Source: UTCHB3 sp008363265 (GTDB lineage: Bacteria; Bacteroidota; Ignavibacteria; Ignavibacteriales; Ignavibacteriaceae). From it: a stretch of 64,000 bases of DNA. The position numbers and the translations under genes were made by a program. Location of the stretch: positions 1-64,000 of the forward strand of contig BTUW01000012.1 in the NCBI GenBank assembly GCA_045863055.1, written 5' to 3'. Under the pieces are notes generated by a model that saw only the letters and a list, made by a program, of their open reading frames with translations, was not told where the DNA came from and made no database searches. Of the stretch, positions 34,299 through 43,765 are shown in pieces (the stretch's first letter is position 1; every line of letters starts with the position of its first letter).

Positions 34299-35780
34299 AT
34301 GAGAGGAAAGAGCATTCTTGGGGCCGCGGCCCTCGTAGTTCTCGGTATTTTGTTCGGAGCAGTTCTTGTCTCCGGTTTTGGCTGGGTTAAACCCGGTCTC
34401 GCCGATGTAAAACTCGGTGCAGACAGGGCTCCCGTTATGCCTAACGCCGAGTTGAACAATTTCAGTCAGGCATTCATTGAAGTTTCAGAAAAGGTTACTC
34501 CCTCGATCGTTCAGATCAATGTGGTGGCCGAATCAAAAGGGAACAAGGGATTTGATTTCTTCCCCTTTGATTTTGACGGCGGTTCCAAGGAAACTGAAGG
34601 ATCAGGAAGTGGCATCATTATAAGCAACGATGGCTATATCCTTACTAACAATCACGTTATTGAGAACGCCAAACGCGTTGAAGTGATACTTAACGACAGA
34701 AGAAAATTTGAAGCCAAGGTTATCGGTACCGACCCCCTCACCGACCTTGGAGTTATCAAGATAAACGCTTCGAATCTGAACGCGGCATACCTCGGAAACA
34801 GTGATGATCTGAAGGTTGGACAGTGGGTGATGGCGATCGGAAATCCCCTTTCCCTTTCCTCCACAGTTACGGCCGGGATCATCAGCGCCCTTAACCGGGG
34901 TCAGCTAAGACTGATCAACGACAGCTATGGCGTGGAGAATTTCATTCAGACCGATGCGGTTATCAACCCCGGAAACAGCGGCGGCGCATTGGTTGACCTG
35001 AACGGTGCGGTAATTGGTGTTAACACTGCTATTGCCACAAGAACAGGTACTTACATCGGATACGGTTTCGCCATTCCGATCAATCTTGCTCAGAATGTGG
35101 CGAGGGACCTCATCGCCAACGGCAAAGTCAGCCGTGGATACATCGGCGTTCAGATCCGCGAAGTGGATGCGGCTCTTGCCAAATCACTTGGACTCGATAA
35201 ACCCAGCGGCGTGATCATCGAGAAGATCGTTGAAGGCGGTTCTGCTTCGGATGCCGATGTGAAAAAAGGCGACGTTATCCTGAAGATCGACAACAGGGAA
35301 GTGAACGCGCCCAATACACTGCAGAGCTATGTGGCGGGTAAATCAGCCGGATCAAAAGTGATTCTCACTCTGTGGAGGGATGGCAAACAGATCGAAAGAA
35401 CTGTAACTCTTAAACCCCGTGATGATGACAACACAGTTGCCAAGAATGAGAAAGAAACCCCTGAAAAAGAGGAAGAAACTGCCGCTGACCAGATAAAACT
35501 CGAGTCGATCGGTCTTACCATCAGAAATCTGAAGGCGAACGAACTGAAGCAGTACAAGATCGACAACGGTGTCCTGATAGCTGATGTGAAGCCTTACAGC
35601 CTTGCCTATGATCAGGGCCTCGGAAGGGGACTCGTGATCACCAAAGCCGACAGAAAAGAAGTAGGCAGTGTGGCTGATCTCCAGAAGATCATCAGCAACA
35701 ACAAAGGTAAAGCTGTCCTTCTTGAAGTTTCTGACAATCAGGGTAACTCAAGATTCGTCGGACTTGAGATACCTGACTAA
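34299..35780 (+). CDS. HtrA/DegP-like periplasmic serine protease with two PDZ domains
   Basis: A 493-residue Do-family protease. An N-terminal hydrophobic helix (7-26) is a signal or anchor. The trypsin-like domain has His118 (TNNHVI), Asp148 (LTDLGVI) and Ser226 (NPGNSGGAL). A first PDZ domain follows (RGYIGVQIREV to about 375), then a charged linker rich in E and K (385-405) and a second PDZ domain (from LESIGLTIRNL). It degrades or refolds damaged envelope proteins. It stands alone and is followed by a strong terminator. Confidence 0.94.
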   Translation: MRGKSILGAAALVVLGILFGAVLVSGFGWVKPGLADVKLGADRAPVMPNAELNNFSQAFIEVSEKVTPSIVQINVVAESKGNKGFDFFPFDFDGGSKETEGSGSGIIISNDGYILTNNHVIENAKRVEVILNDRRKFEAKVIGTDPLTDLGVIKINASNLNAAYLGNSDDLKVGQWVMAIGNPLSLSSTVTAGIISALNRGQLRLINDSYGVENFIQTDAVINPGNSGGALVDLNGAVIGVNTAIATRTGTYIGYGFAIPINLAQNVARDLIANGKVSRGYIGVQIREVDAALAKSLGLDKPSGVIIEKIVEGGSASDADVKKGDVILKIDNREVNAPNTLQSYVAGKSAGSKVILTLWRDGKQIERTVTLKPRDDDNTVAKNEKETPEKEEETAADQIKLESIGLTIRNLKANELKQYKIDNGVLIADVKPYSLAYDQGLGRGLVITKADRKEVGSVADLQKIISNNKGKAVLLEVSDNQGNSRFVGLEIPD

Positions 35781-35803
35781 CCCACGGACTCAAATCATAT
35801 TTG

Positions 35804-35833
35804 AAAATGCCGGTCTTCACCGGCATTTTTTTT
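35804..35833 (+). terminator. Rho-independent terminator
   Basis: AAAATGCCGGT and ACCGGCATTTT (35804-35814 and 35819-35829) form an 11-pair stem with a four-base loop, followed by more T. It is 24 bases after the HtrA stop and 28 bases before the aroC start, separating two transcription units. Confidence 0.92.
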
Positions 35834-35860
35834 ATTTTTGGCTACACTAATTTGGAAATT

Positions 35861-37081
35861 ATGTCACAGATACGCTATTTAACGGCGGGTGAATCGCACG
35901 GTCAGGCACTGGTTCTGATCGTCGAGGGATTCCCCGCGAATCTTGAGATCAGTATTGATGAGATAAACCGCGAACTCGCCCGAAGGCAGGGCGGCTACGG
36001 TCGCGGCGGAAGAATGAAAATTGAGAAGGACACCGCTGAAGTGCTGGCGGGGATCAGGTTCGGCAAGACCACCGGTTCGCCAATTTCTATAATTGTTAAA
36101 AACAGGGATTGGGAGAACTGGGGCCCTAAGATGTCGGTCACCCCGGTTGATGAAGAGATCGAAAAGATCACCATACCGAGACCGGGGCATGCTGATCTTG
36201 TAGGTGTGACCAAGTATGACCTCGTCGATATCCGCAATTCGATCGAACGATCAAGTGCCCGCGAAACTGCAGTGAGGGTGGTGGCAGGGTCGCTCGCAAA
36301 GCAACTGCTTGGACAGTATGGTGTTAAAATATCAAGCTTCGTTGAAAGCATTGGCGGTATCAGCGGATCAGGTGATCTGTACGACCGTTTGATGAAAAAG
36401 GAAGTTGATGATCTTTCGGCATTCATTGCGAGAACTGAAGAGAGCGAACTCCGTGTAACTCAGCCTGCTCTGGAAGAACCGATGAAGGAGCGTATCAGAC
36501 AGGCAAAGAAGGACGGAGATACCCTCGGTGGTCTTTTTGCCGTTGTTGCTGAAGGACTTGTTCCGGGAGTTGGAAGTTTTGTGCATTATGACCGCAAACT
36601 TGATGCCGCGATCGCTCAATCAATGATGTCGATCAACGCGGTAAAAGCCGTCGGGATCGGCGCCGGTTTTGCTGTGGCGGATACCCCCGGTTCAGAAGTT
36701 CATGACGAGATCATAATCAGAAATGGAGAGATCGAGAGGAGGACCAACCGTGCCGGCGGGATCGAGGGCGGTACTACAAATGGTGAGGATATTCTCGTCA
36801 GGGTTGCCATGAAACCCATTGCCACACTCATGATGCCGCTTAGAAGTGTTGATCTGGCATCATTTGAAGAGATCGAAGCCCGCAGGGAAAGGAGCGATTT
36901 TACTGCAGTACCCGCCTGTGCCGTTATTGGGGAATCAGTTCTTGCGTGGACTCTCGCTCAATTTTATCTTGACAAATTCGGAGGTGATTCGATTAGGGAA
37001 TCGGTCTCCAACTTTACATCATATAAAGAAAACATAACCGCAAGGCTCAAAGAAAACTTCAGGATGAAAAATGGAAATTAG
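35861..37081 (+). CDS. aroC: chorismate synthase
   Basis: A 406-residue enzyme converting 5-enolpyruvylshikimate 3-phosphate to chorismate with reduced FMN. The signatures are GESHGQALVLIVEG at the start, RPGHADL and RSSARETAVRVVAG, with the later MSINAVKAVGIG. The ATG at 35861 gives the usual MSQIRYLTAGESHG start; an earlier ATG at 35801 lies in the terminator and adds 20 unrelated residues. It overlaps the next gene by 11 bases. Confidence 0.96.
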   Translation: MSQIRYLTAGESHGQALVLIVEGFPANLEISIDEINRELARRQGGYGRGGRMKIEKDTAEVLAGIRFGKTTGSPISIIVKNRDWENWGPKMSVTPVDEEIEKITIPRPGHADLVGVTKYDLVDIRNSIERSSARETAVRVVAGSLAKQLLGQYGVKISSFVESIGGISGSGDLYDRLMKKEVDDLSAFIARTEESELRVTQPALEEPMKERIRQAKKDGDTLGGLFAVVAEGLVPGVGSFVHYDRKLDAAIAQSMMSINAVKAVGIGAGFAVADTPGSEVHDEIIIRNGEIERRTNRAGGIEGGTTNGEDILVRVAMKPIATLMMPLRSVDLASFEEIEARRERSDFTAVPACAVIGESVLAWTLAQFYLDKFGGDSIRESVSNFTSYKENITARLKENFRMKNGN

Positions 37082-37709
37082 AACTCTCGTCTTCAGTCCC
37101 TTTGATGAAAATACGTACGTCATCCACGATCCGGAAACCCTCGAGGCAGCCGTGATCGATCCGGGGTGTTACAATCCGGCTGAGGAGATGGAGCTCGAAG
37201 AGTACATCACAGCTTCAGGGCTTATTGTTAAATATCTCATCAACACTCACTGCCACCTTGATCATATCTTCGGCAACAACTTTGTTAAGCGGACATGGAA
37301 CCCTGAATATCTTGTGCCGGAGAAAGATCTTATCCTTCTCGAAGGGGGACCGCAGATCGCCCGCCAGTTCGGGCTGGAAATGCCTCCTGTTGATAAGCCT
37401 GACGGGTTTTATGACGAATCAACCATTTTCGGGCTTGGAAATCTTGAAATAAAACCCCTTTTTACCCCGGGCCATTCACCCGGTGAGTTCTGCCTCTACA
37501 TCGAAAAAGAAGGTGTACTCATCGCCGGCGATGTCCTCTTCAATGGAAGTGTCGGCAGGACCGATCTCGGTTACGGCGACCATGATCTTCTGATCAATTC
37601 TATCCGAACTAAACTCCTTGTATTGCCAGATGAAACTGTGGTCTATCCCGGCCATGGCGACCCCACAACCATTGGAAGGGAGAAGGTGCACAACCCGTTC
37701 CTTCAGTAA
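37071..37709 (+). CDS. MBL-fold metallo-hydrolase (glyoxalase II-like)
   Basis: A 212-residue metallo-beta-lactamase-fold hydrolase with NTHCHLDHIFGN (HxHxDH), the third metal ligand in FTPGHSPG, GDVLFNGSVGRTDL and a late YPGHGDPTTIG. This is the short group related to glyoxalase II that hydrolyses thioesters or glutathione conjugates; no extra C-terminal domain is present. It starts inside the end of aroC. A GC-rich six-pair hairpin (37718-37740) follows but lacks a T-run. Confidence 0.9.
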   Translation: MEIRTLVFSPFDENTYVIHDPETLEAAVIDPGCYNPAEEMELEEYITASGLIVKYLINTHCHLDHIFGNNFVKRTWNPEYLVPEKDLILLEGGPQIARQFGLEMPPVDKPDGFYDESTIFGLGNLEIKPLFTPGHSPGEFCLYIEKEGVLIAGDVLFNGSVGRTDLGYGDHDLLINSIRTKLLVLPDETVVYPGHGDPTTIGREKVHNPFLQ

Positions 37710-37807
37710 AAGCTGTGGGTGAGGTGTGCGTGATCTCACCTGAATAAAATATTATTCTAATGAAACTTCCCGGCGTTTCAAATTGTGAATATTTTACCTA
37801 AATTTAT

Positions 37808-37825
37808 AAATGCGATTACGCATTT
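37808..37825. promoter_or_regulatory. perfect 7-bp-arm palindrome, candidate operator
   Basis: AAATGCG, four bases (ATTA), CGCATTT: perfectly paired arms of seven bases, 27 bases before the start of the next gene. Position and symmetry suit a dimeric regulator binding site, but a simple hairpin in the leader RNA is possible. Confidence 0.4.
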
Positions 37826-37852
37826 TGTTAACGAAATATTCCGGCATTTGAA

Positions 37853-40315
37853 ATGAAAAAAATACTCTACCCCGCGCTTATTCTCTTTCTTACAACTCCT
37901 CTATTTTCCCAGTTGAACTTTGATACTGTCTCCAATCTTCAGATGGGAATGGGGATATTTTACAAAAAATATGTTGAGTACAGTAAACCGTGGAACATCT
38001 ACGTTCTCGAGATCGACATGAATGTTCCCTACAATTCGATCGAGACGATCAAAGCCCAGGACCGGCTCGCCGGCTACGAGAAAACAAGTTCGATGGCCCG
38101 CAGGAGAAGTTACCCCGGACACACCGCTGTGGGTGCTGTTAATGGCGATTTCTACGGTGGAACCGGGATTCCTATCAATATTCAGATGCGTGACGGCGAA
38201 CTTCTCAAGCGCCCCGGTGGTCCATCCGTGATCGGTTTCAGCGAGGATCAGACGCCGATGATAGCCCGACCCGCTTTCTCGGCTGCAGTTAAGAAAGGGA
38301 ATTCTTCGACAGCCATAAACGGAGTAAATGAGGCCCGGGGTACGAACATGCTGGTGCTCTACAACAAATTCATGGGGGCTACTACAGGCACAAACATCTA
38401 TGGTACCGAGGTGGCTCTGAAATCGATAACACCTTGGTACGCGAACGACACAGTCGTCTGTATAGTGACGAATAAAGCAGCAGGAGTCGGCGGAATGGCC
38501 CTTAACGACTCCGTCCGGGTACTCTCAGGCAACGGCACCGCAGGTACTTGGCTGACCAACAATGTGAACGTCGGCGACACCCTGAAGATCGTTATGAAAC
38601 TTGTTCCGGGGGTCTCGAGATTAAAAGAGATGATCGGAGGCTTCCCGAAAATAATATACAACGGTGCCGACTACGTCGATCAGGGTTATCAGGAAGAGGG
38701 AGGCCCATCACATACTTATGAGAGGCATCCGCGAACCGCCATCGGATTCTCCCAGGATTCTTCAAAAATTTATTTCGTCGCGGTCGACGGCCGCTCGGCA
38801 GCAAGCGTCGGCATGACACTTCATGAGCTCGCCGATTTTATGCAGAGAATAGGTGTATATCAGGCGATAAACTTTGACGGCGGGGGATCAACAACTTTCT
38901 TCGTCAGGGACTCGGTAATGAATGTTACCTCTGACGGTGTCGAGAGAACGGTCTCGAACGCGATCGCTGTATTCACTTCAACTCCGCAAGGTTCGCTCAG
39001 TAAAGTAAAAATATCGCCCAATTCTTACAGGCTATATCACGGTGAGTCGGTCTCCTTCACGGTTCACGGCTTCGACGACTGGTTCAACCCCATTCCCGTG
39101 AGTCAGAACAACGCCCAGTTCTCACTTTCACCCGGTTTTGGCGCGACGATGAACGGAGCAACGGTCACTGCCGGGAACGATCCCGATACAGGATATGTGT
39201 ATGTTAATTATCAGGGATTCAGGGACTCGGCAATGGTGATCGTAAAAGGGATAACAAGAATTGAATTGTCGCCGGAATTCTCGGTTACCGACACCTCCCG
39301 TACCGTCGAACTCAAGGCTCAGGCGTGGGACCTCGACGGAACCCCAAGGAACCTGGAACTTCGCAATTATCAATGGTCGGTCACCAATTCCTCAGTCGGG
39401 GCTGTCGACACAATCGGTAGATTCAAAGGAAAGGCATCCGGTACCACACAAGTGATCGCCGATCACAGGGGAAACCGTGACACCGTGACTATAAATGTCG
39501 AGATCGGTACCTCGAACAGGGTGTTGAGCGGCATGGATAACCTGAGTGGATGGAATGTTGAATATGTCCTGATGGACTCTGCAGGCACGAATGTTACCGC
39601 AACCACCGATACTTTCACCACAGCCCCGGGATCGTTCAGGATCAACTACAAGTTTACTTATCAGACCGGACAGTTTTTCTATATCTATCTTAAAACCGAC
39701 CTGCCCGTTTTCGGAGTGCCCGACTCGATCCATCTTGACGTGAAGGCTAACGGCCCTCAGCACCATGTAACTTATATGATCACTGATGAGAACGATGAAC
39801 CCTTCCGGATCACAATGGCGCAGTATATCACCTCTGTTATGTTCGCTGAGACCAAAACAGGTATCAACAGGGCGGTACCCGCGGGAACCACAGGGACTTT
39901 ATACTTCCCGATCAGACTGAAGGAGATCCAGTTGAGACTGGGAAGTGACCGTGTACCGGGTACGGTTTACACGGGTACCATTTATCTCGATAATCTTCAG
40001 GTTTCCTACCCGGGCTATACTCCTGTGTCGATCGAGGATGAGACACTTCCATCCGGTTTCGCGCTGGCGGGGAACTACCCTAACCCATTCAATCCTGAAA
40101 CCAGAATAAGGTACGTACTTGATAAAGCAGGTGTTGCCAGACTTGAGATCTACGATGTGACAGGATCAAAAGTGCAGACCCTGCTGAACGGTTTTCAGTC
40201 ACCGGGAAAGTATGAACTCGCCTGGAACGCTTCGAGGTATCCCAGTGGTGTGTACCTCGCGGTGCTGGAACAGGAAGGAAAGACCCTGACACACAAAATG
40301 GTTCTGTTGAAATAG
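37853..40315 (+). CDS. T9SS-targeted phosphodiester glycosidase (NAGPA domain) with Ig-like repeats
   Basis: An 820-residue secreted protein. The signal peptide ends at LFSQLN. Residues about 45-380 form a phosphodiester glycosidase (NAGPA, formerly DUF2233) domain with VNGDFYGG, HPRTAIGFSQDSS, AVDGRSAASVGMTLHELADF and INFDGGGSTTFFV. Ig-like (Big_2 type) segments follow, then a carbohydrate-binding-like region. The last 80 residues are a T9SS sorting domain (NYPNPFNPETRIRYVL at its start, HKMVLLK at its end). It should uncap sugar phosphodiesters at the cell surface. Its stop is three bases before the first chemosensory gene, so it heads that operon. Confidence 0.88.
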   Translation: MKKILYPALILFLTTPLFSQLNFDTVSNLQMGMGIFYKKYVEYSKPWNIYVLEIDMNVPYNSIETIKAQDRLAGYEKTSSMARRRSYPGHTAVGAVNGDFYGGTGIPINIQMRDGELLKRPGGPSVIGFSEDQTPMIARPAFSAAVKKGNSSTAINGVNEARGTNMLVLYNKFMGATTGTNIYGTEVALKSITPWYANDTVVCIVTNKAAGVGGMALNDSVRVLSGNGTAGTWLTNNVNVGDTLKIVMKLVPGVSRLKEMIGGFPKIIYNGADYVDQGYQEEGGPSHTYERHPRTAIGFSQDSSKIYFVAVDGRSAASVGMTLHELADFMQRIGVYQAINFDGGGSTTFFVRDSVMNVTSDGVERTVSNAIAVFTSTPQGSLSKVKISPNSYRLYHGESVSFTVHGFDDWFNPIPVSQNNAQFSLSPGFGATMNGATVTAGNDPDTGYVYVNYQGFRDSAMVIVKGITRIELSPEFSVTDTSRTVELKAQAWDLDGTPRNLELRNYQWSVTNSSVGAVDTIGRFKGKASGTTQVIADHRGNRDTVTINVEIGTSNRVLSGMDNLSGWNVEYVLMDSAGTNVTATTDTFTTAPGSFRINYKFTYQTGQFFYIYLKTDLPVFGVPDSIHLDVKANGPQHHVTYMITDENDEPFRITMAQYITSVMFAETKTGINRAVPAGTTGTLYFPIRLKEIQLRLGSDRVPGTVYTGTIYLDNLQVSYPGYTPVSIEDETLPSGFALAGNYPNPFNPETRIRYVLDKAGVARLEIYDVTGSKVQTLLNGFQSPGKYELAWNASRYPSGVYLAVLEQEGKTLTHKMVLLK

Positions 40316-40318
40316 CAG

Positions 40319-40792
40319 ATGAGCGGGATGGAAAATTATCTCAGATTCAGGATAGGTAAATATGAGTTCTACGTGCCGATCAGGTACGTGGGTCGTGTAT
40401 ATCCTGCTGCCGCATTGAGTGACTATCCCGTGGGTGATCATCCTTCCCTGGCAGGATTTATTGTTATCGAAGGTGAACCTCTCGCCGTGGTGACGATTCA
40501 TGAAAGACTTGGAATATCGTTCCGGGGAATTGAAATTGAAAACAAGATGATACTGATGGAGTGGAACGGGTTTCGCTTCCTCCTTATCGTCGACGAGGTT
40601 ATGGATGTGCCTGAACTCGACCCGGCCGCTTTTAAGGACCTGGCCGTTAACACGCACACAAAAGGACGGTTGCTGATAGATGCTGCCGGAAGATATATAC
40701 TGGACGATCCCGGCTCCCTTATCAGGGAAGATATCCTGATCGATCTTACAACAGGTGAAAGAATATCAAGCGAGAATTTAGATGCAGAATGA
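40319..40792 (+). CDS. CheW-like chemotaxis scaffold protein (first copy)
   Basis: A 157-residue protein with the CheW beta-barrel pattern: YLRFRIGKYEFYVPIRYVGRVYP, GFIVIEGEPLAVVTIHERLGI, MILMEWNGFRFLLIVDEVMDVPEL and a last strand GRYILDDPGSL. CheW links receptors to CheA. Together with a second CheW in the operon (41560) it may give two coupling proteins with different receptor affinity. It overlaps cheR by 11 bases. Confidence 0.82.
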   Translation: MSGMENYLRFRIGKYEFYVPIRYVGRVYPAAALSDYPVGDHPSLAGFIVIEGEPLAVVTIHERLGISFRGIEIENKMILMEWNGFRFLLIVDEVMDVPELDPAAFKDLAVNTHTKGRLLIDAAGRYILDDPGSLIREDILIDLTTGERISSENLDAE

Positions 40793-41591
40793 AGAAAGTC
40801 TGGATATTTTTAAGAAATTTCTCCTCTACATCGAGAAGAAATACGGGTGGTTCATTCTTCCCTCGAAGATTGAGAACTCGGCGTTCATTCTTGGTAAACT
40901 GATCATGAAGTTCGGGCTGGGGAAGTTGAACGACGTTCTGGAAGGGGATATATCCCACGACTCATATTCAGACATCGATGAGGAGATAATCGACCGCTTT
41001 TCAGTAAATGAAACGTATTTCAACCGTGAACCTGAAACTCTTGAGGTCCTTGCATCGATCGTTAGTGATATCCTGAAGGTCAAAGAGACCGTTAAGATAT
41101 TTTGTGCCGCCTCATCATCGGGAGAGGAGATGTTCAGTGTGGCGATCGCCCTGAACGAGGATTACCTGAGGGGCAATGTCAACCTGACCGGTGGGGAGAT
41201 CAGTCTTAAAATGATCAAAATGATGGAAGAAGGGGTATACACAGAGTGGTCACTGCGCACCTGCGGTGAAGACTTCAGGCGGGAGCACTTCGAGTTATCC
41301 GACAGAAAATTCATGATCAGGGAAAAGTACCGGAAAAATCTCTCGGTTAAGAGATATAATCTCCTCAGTGAAAACACCTCACTCTATTTCGGTCACGAGA
41401 AGTTCGATGTTATCCTCTGCCGGAACCTGTTCCTATACATGCAGCCATCAGCGATAGAGAAGGTGACCGGCAACCTCCTTTCAGTAATCGAACCGGGTGG
41501 ATATTTTATAACCGGGCTTGCTGAAGGAGCGCTTTCAGAACAACTGAAGTCAAACAGGTATGAAGGATATGGAAACATTTTCAGATTTTGA
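40782..41591 (+). CDS. cheR: CheR-type receptor methyltransferase
   Basis: A 269-residue CheR. The N-terminal helical part (residues 1-75) is followed by the SAM motif IFCAASSSGEEMFSVAIAL and a late FDVILCRNLFLYM, both typical. The usual GCSTGEE is changed to CAASSSGEE. It methylates glutamates on the operon's receptor. No CheB methylesterase is encoded in the window, so removal of the methyl groups would need a gene elsewhere. Confidence 0.88.
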   Translation: MQNEESLDIFKKFLLYIEKKYGWFILPSKIENSAFILGKLIMKFGLGKLNDVLEGDISHDSYSDIDEEIIDRFSVNETYFNREPETLEVLASIVSDILKVKETVKIFCAASSSGEEMFSVAIALNEDYLRGNVNLTGGEISLKMIKMMEEGVYTEWSLRTCGEDFRREHFELSDRKFMIREKYRKNLSVKRYNLLSENTSLYFGHEKFDVILCRNLFLYMQPSAIEKVTGNLLSVIEPGGYFITGLAEGALSEQLKSNRYEGYGNIFRF

Positions 41592-42099
41592 CCAGGTGGA
41601 AAGTATTAAAACCAGAAAGCTGGAAGAGAACGCGATCACACTCGCGAAGATATCTTCCCGGCAGGTCCCGGAAGGTGAAATGCGGGCATATGTGGTTTTT
41701 TCCTCCGGGTCGGGGAAATTCCTGATCGATGCGGATCATGTGATAGAAGTGGTCAGATACAGGGAAGTGGTGCAGCTTCCGGGGATCGACCGGAAACTTG
41801 ACGGTATATACAACTTCAGAGGAGCCGTAACCGGGGTTTACTCCGCGCGGTACCTTCTCGGTGAAGAGGGAAGTCCTCCCGCCGAGCCCCGCTATCTTTT
41901 GATTTGCAGCAATAGCGGAGTAAATTTTGCCCTCGCCTGCGATGATATTGCAGGTATAGAAAACAGACTTATTGTTGAAATGAAGACGGATGAGGGCGCC
42001 GAGATACTCAAAAATATTTTTGCCGGGGTTTTCCCCGATTCTGCCAGGCTGCTCGATGTTGAAAAACTGATGGGTGACCGGATTCTGGTAATTTCTTAA
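41560..42099 (+). CDS. CheW-like chemotaxis scaffold protein (second copy)
   Basis: A 179-residue CheW-fold protein with about 40 extra N-terminal residues. The core strands are MRAYVVFSSGSGKFLIDADHVIEVVRYREVVQLPGI, LDGIYNFRGAVTGVYSARYLLG and YLLICSNSGVNFALACDDIAGIENR. ATG 41560 is used; ATG 41569 is equally possible. It starts inside the end of cheR. Its sequence differs clearly from the first CheW-like protein. Confidence 0.8.
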   Translation: MKDMETFSDFDQVESIKTRKLEENAITLAKISSRQVPEGEMRAYVVFSSGSGKFLIDADHVIEVVRYREVVQLPGIDRKLDGIYNFRGAVTGVYSARYLLGEEGSPPAEPRYLLICSNSGVNFALACDDIAGIENRLIVEMKTDEGAEILKNIFAGVFPDSARLLDVEKLMGDRILVIS

Positions 42100-42115
42100 T
42101 TCAAAAGGTTTATTT

Positions 42116-43765
42116 ATGAACTGGATAAATAGCATCTCAACCCGGTGGAAGTTGTTCTTCTCATTCTCCGGACTGATTCTTTTCTCTTTCCTGCTGATAT
42201 ACTTCAATTTGGACGCGTACGACAGCATAGAGGATATCACCACCGGGAAGGTTTCTTCATCTTTCAAAACCGTGTCACACCTGAATCTTCTGCAGAAATC
42301 GGTATCACTGGTGAATGATGAAGTGACACTCTTCGCTACCGAACTTCGTACCCTGGAGAGCAAGATCTACGACCCGATGAAGAAGAATGTCAAACAGGAA
42401 CTCGATTCACTAAGGGCGATGCTCTCCGGAATAGAGGACAATACAACCCTGCTCGAAGTGATCCGGGCGACAGAGTCGTATCTTGCATCATCCGATTCAG
42501 TTGCAGCGCTGCTTGGGGCGATCACTCCGGGTCAGGTTCCTGAAGCGGAAAAACTTCAGTCGCATCTGAAGAGAAGAAATGAGAGCTACAGCGGTTTTAA
42601 CCTGATAGTCACTAATCTGATCTCGGCATACCAGTTAAGATCGGTTCAGAGTTTTGACAATGTCGATTCTATCATCGATAATAAACGTGTATTGCTCATT
42701 ATCACCGGGGGTTTTCTGATCCTCCTGGCCATCGTTCTGATCGCTTTCCTGAATACAAACCTTGCTTTGCCCCTGCTCGATCTGAGCCGCGCGGCTGAAA
42801 CTGTTTCAACCGGCGATCTCACTGTGACCGTTAAACACACTGACCGCCGCGATGAGATCGGCGTGCTGGCCCACTCATTCGCCGGAATGGTTACTTCCCT
42901 CAAGGTTATTACATCCGAACTTAACGATGCCGTTAATAATCTGAACAAGTTCAGTAACAAGATTTTTCAGAACACAGCAGAACTTGCCAGCAGTTCGACC
43001 GAGACGGTCGCCGCCATTACAGAAACCACCGCAACCGTGGAAGAAGTAAGACAAACTTCTTACCTTTCGAACAAAAAGGCGAAAGAAGTTGCTGAGCGCT
43101 CACAGCAATCGTTCGATATCTCTGCGGCAGGACAGGAATCGACACGCTCGACGATCGAAGGGATACAGCGGTTCGGAACCCACATGAACTCGATCAGCGA
43201 CAATATTCTTAAACTGAGTGAGCGCAGCCGTTTGATCGGTGAAATAATCGCGGCCGTGAATGATATTGCTGAACAGTCGAATCTTCTCGCGGTGAATGCA
43301 TCGATCGAAGCGGCCCGTGCCGGTGAACAGGGTAAAGGCTTCGCCGTGGTTGCACAGGAGATCCGGAACCTTGCCGAGCAGTCGAAACAGTCAACCTCCC
43401 AGGTCAGGCTGATACTGCAGGACATCCAGAACTTTGTAAACTCCGCGGTACTCTCAACTGAGCAGGCCTCAAAAGCACTTGAAGACGGAATTAAGACCGC
43501 CAATCAGGCCGGTGAGGTTATCACCGAGCTTGCAAAAAGTATTGAACTTGCATTTGACGCTTCGCTTCAGATCACATCATCCAATCAGCAGCAGCAGATC
43601 GGTATGGACCAGATCGCAACGGCGATGGAGAACATCAGGACTGTCAGTGCCCACAATGCTGACTCCACTAAAGAGGTTGAGATATCAACCAACGAATTGC
43701 TTGGACTGGGTGATAATCTTTCCGGTCAGATAAAGAAGTTCAAAATCGACGGAAGAAATGGATAA
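42116..43765 (+). CDS. methyl-accepting chemotaxis protein
   Basis: A 549-residue receptor. A first membrane helix (about 12-30), a helical periplasmic domain (30-190), a second helix (about 192-213) and a HAMP linker are followed by a signalling domain with the hairpin tip LLAVNASIEAARAGEQGKGFAVVAQEIRNLAEQS, perfectly conserved. The periplasmic part is about 160 residues, large enough for a four-helix bundle sensor; no known ligand domain is recognised. The C-terminus lacks a CheR-tethering pentapeptide (it ends KIDGRNG). It ends within the start of cheA. Confidence 0.93.
   Translation: MNWINSISTRWKLFFSFSGLILFSFLLIYFNLDAYDSIEDITTGKVSSSFKTVSHLNLLQKSVSLVNDEVTLFATELRTLESKIYDPMKKNVKQELDSLRAMLSGIEDNTTLLEVIRATESYLASSDSVAALLGAITPGQVPEAEKLQSHLKRRNESYSGFNLIVTNLISAYQLRSVQSFDNVDSIIDNKRVLLIITGGFLILLAIVLIAFLNTNLALPLLDLSRAAETVSTGDLTVTVKHTDRRDEIGVLAHSFAGMVTSLKVITSELNDAVNNLNKFSNKIFQNTAELASSSTETVAAITETTATVEEVRQTSYLSNKKAKEVAERSQQSFDISAAGQESTRSTIEGIQRFGTHMNSISDNILKLSERSRLIGEIIAAVNDIAEQSNLLAVNASIEAARAGEQGKGFAVVAQEIRNLAEQSKQSTSQVRLILQDIQNFVNSAVLSTEQASKALEDGIKTANQAGEVITELAKSIELAFDASLQITSSNQQQQIGMDQIATAMENIRTVSAHNADSTKEVEISTNELLGLGDNLSGQIKKFKIDGRNG

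Noticed and set aside
37718..37740. GGTGAG/CTCACC hairpin after the metallo-hydrolase gene
   Set aside because: A six-pair stem with an 11-base loop and no T-run; not enough to call a terminator, though it may slow transcription.
41581..42363. 260-codon minus-strand open frame covering a CheW and MCP start
   Set aside because: It is the antisense shadow of the second CheW and the receptor gene, both of which have full family motifs. The translated chain lacks family features.
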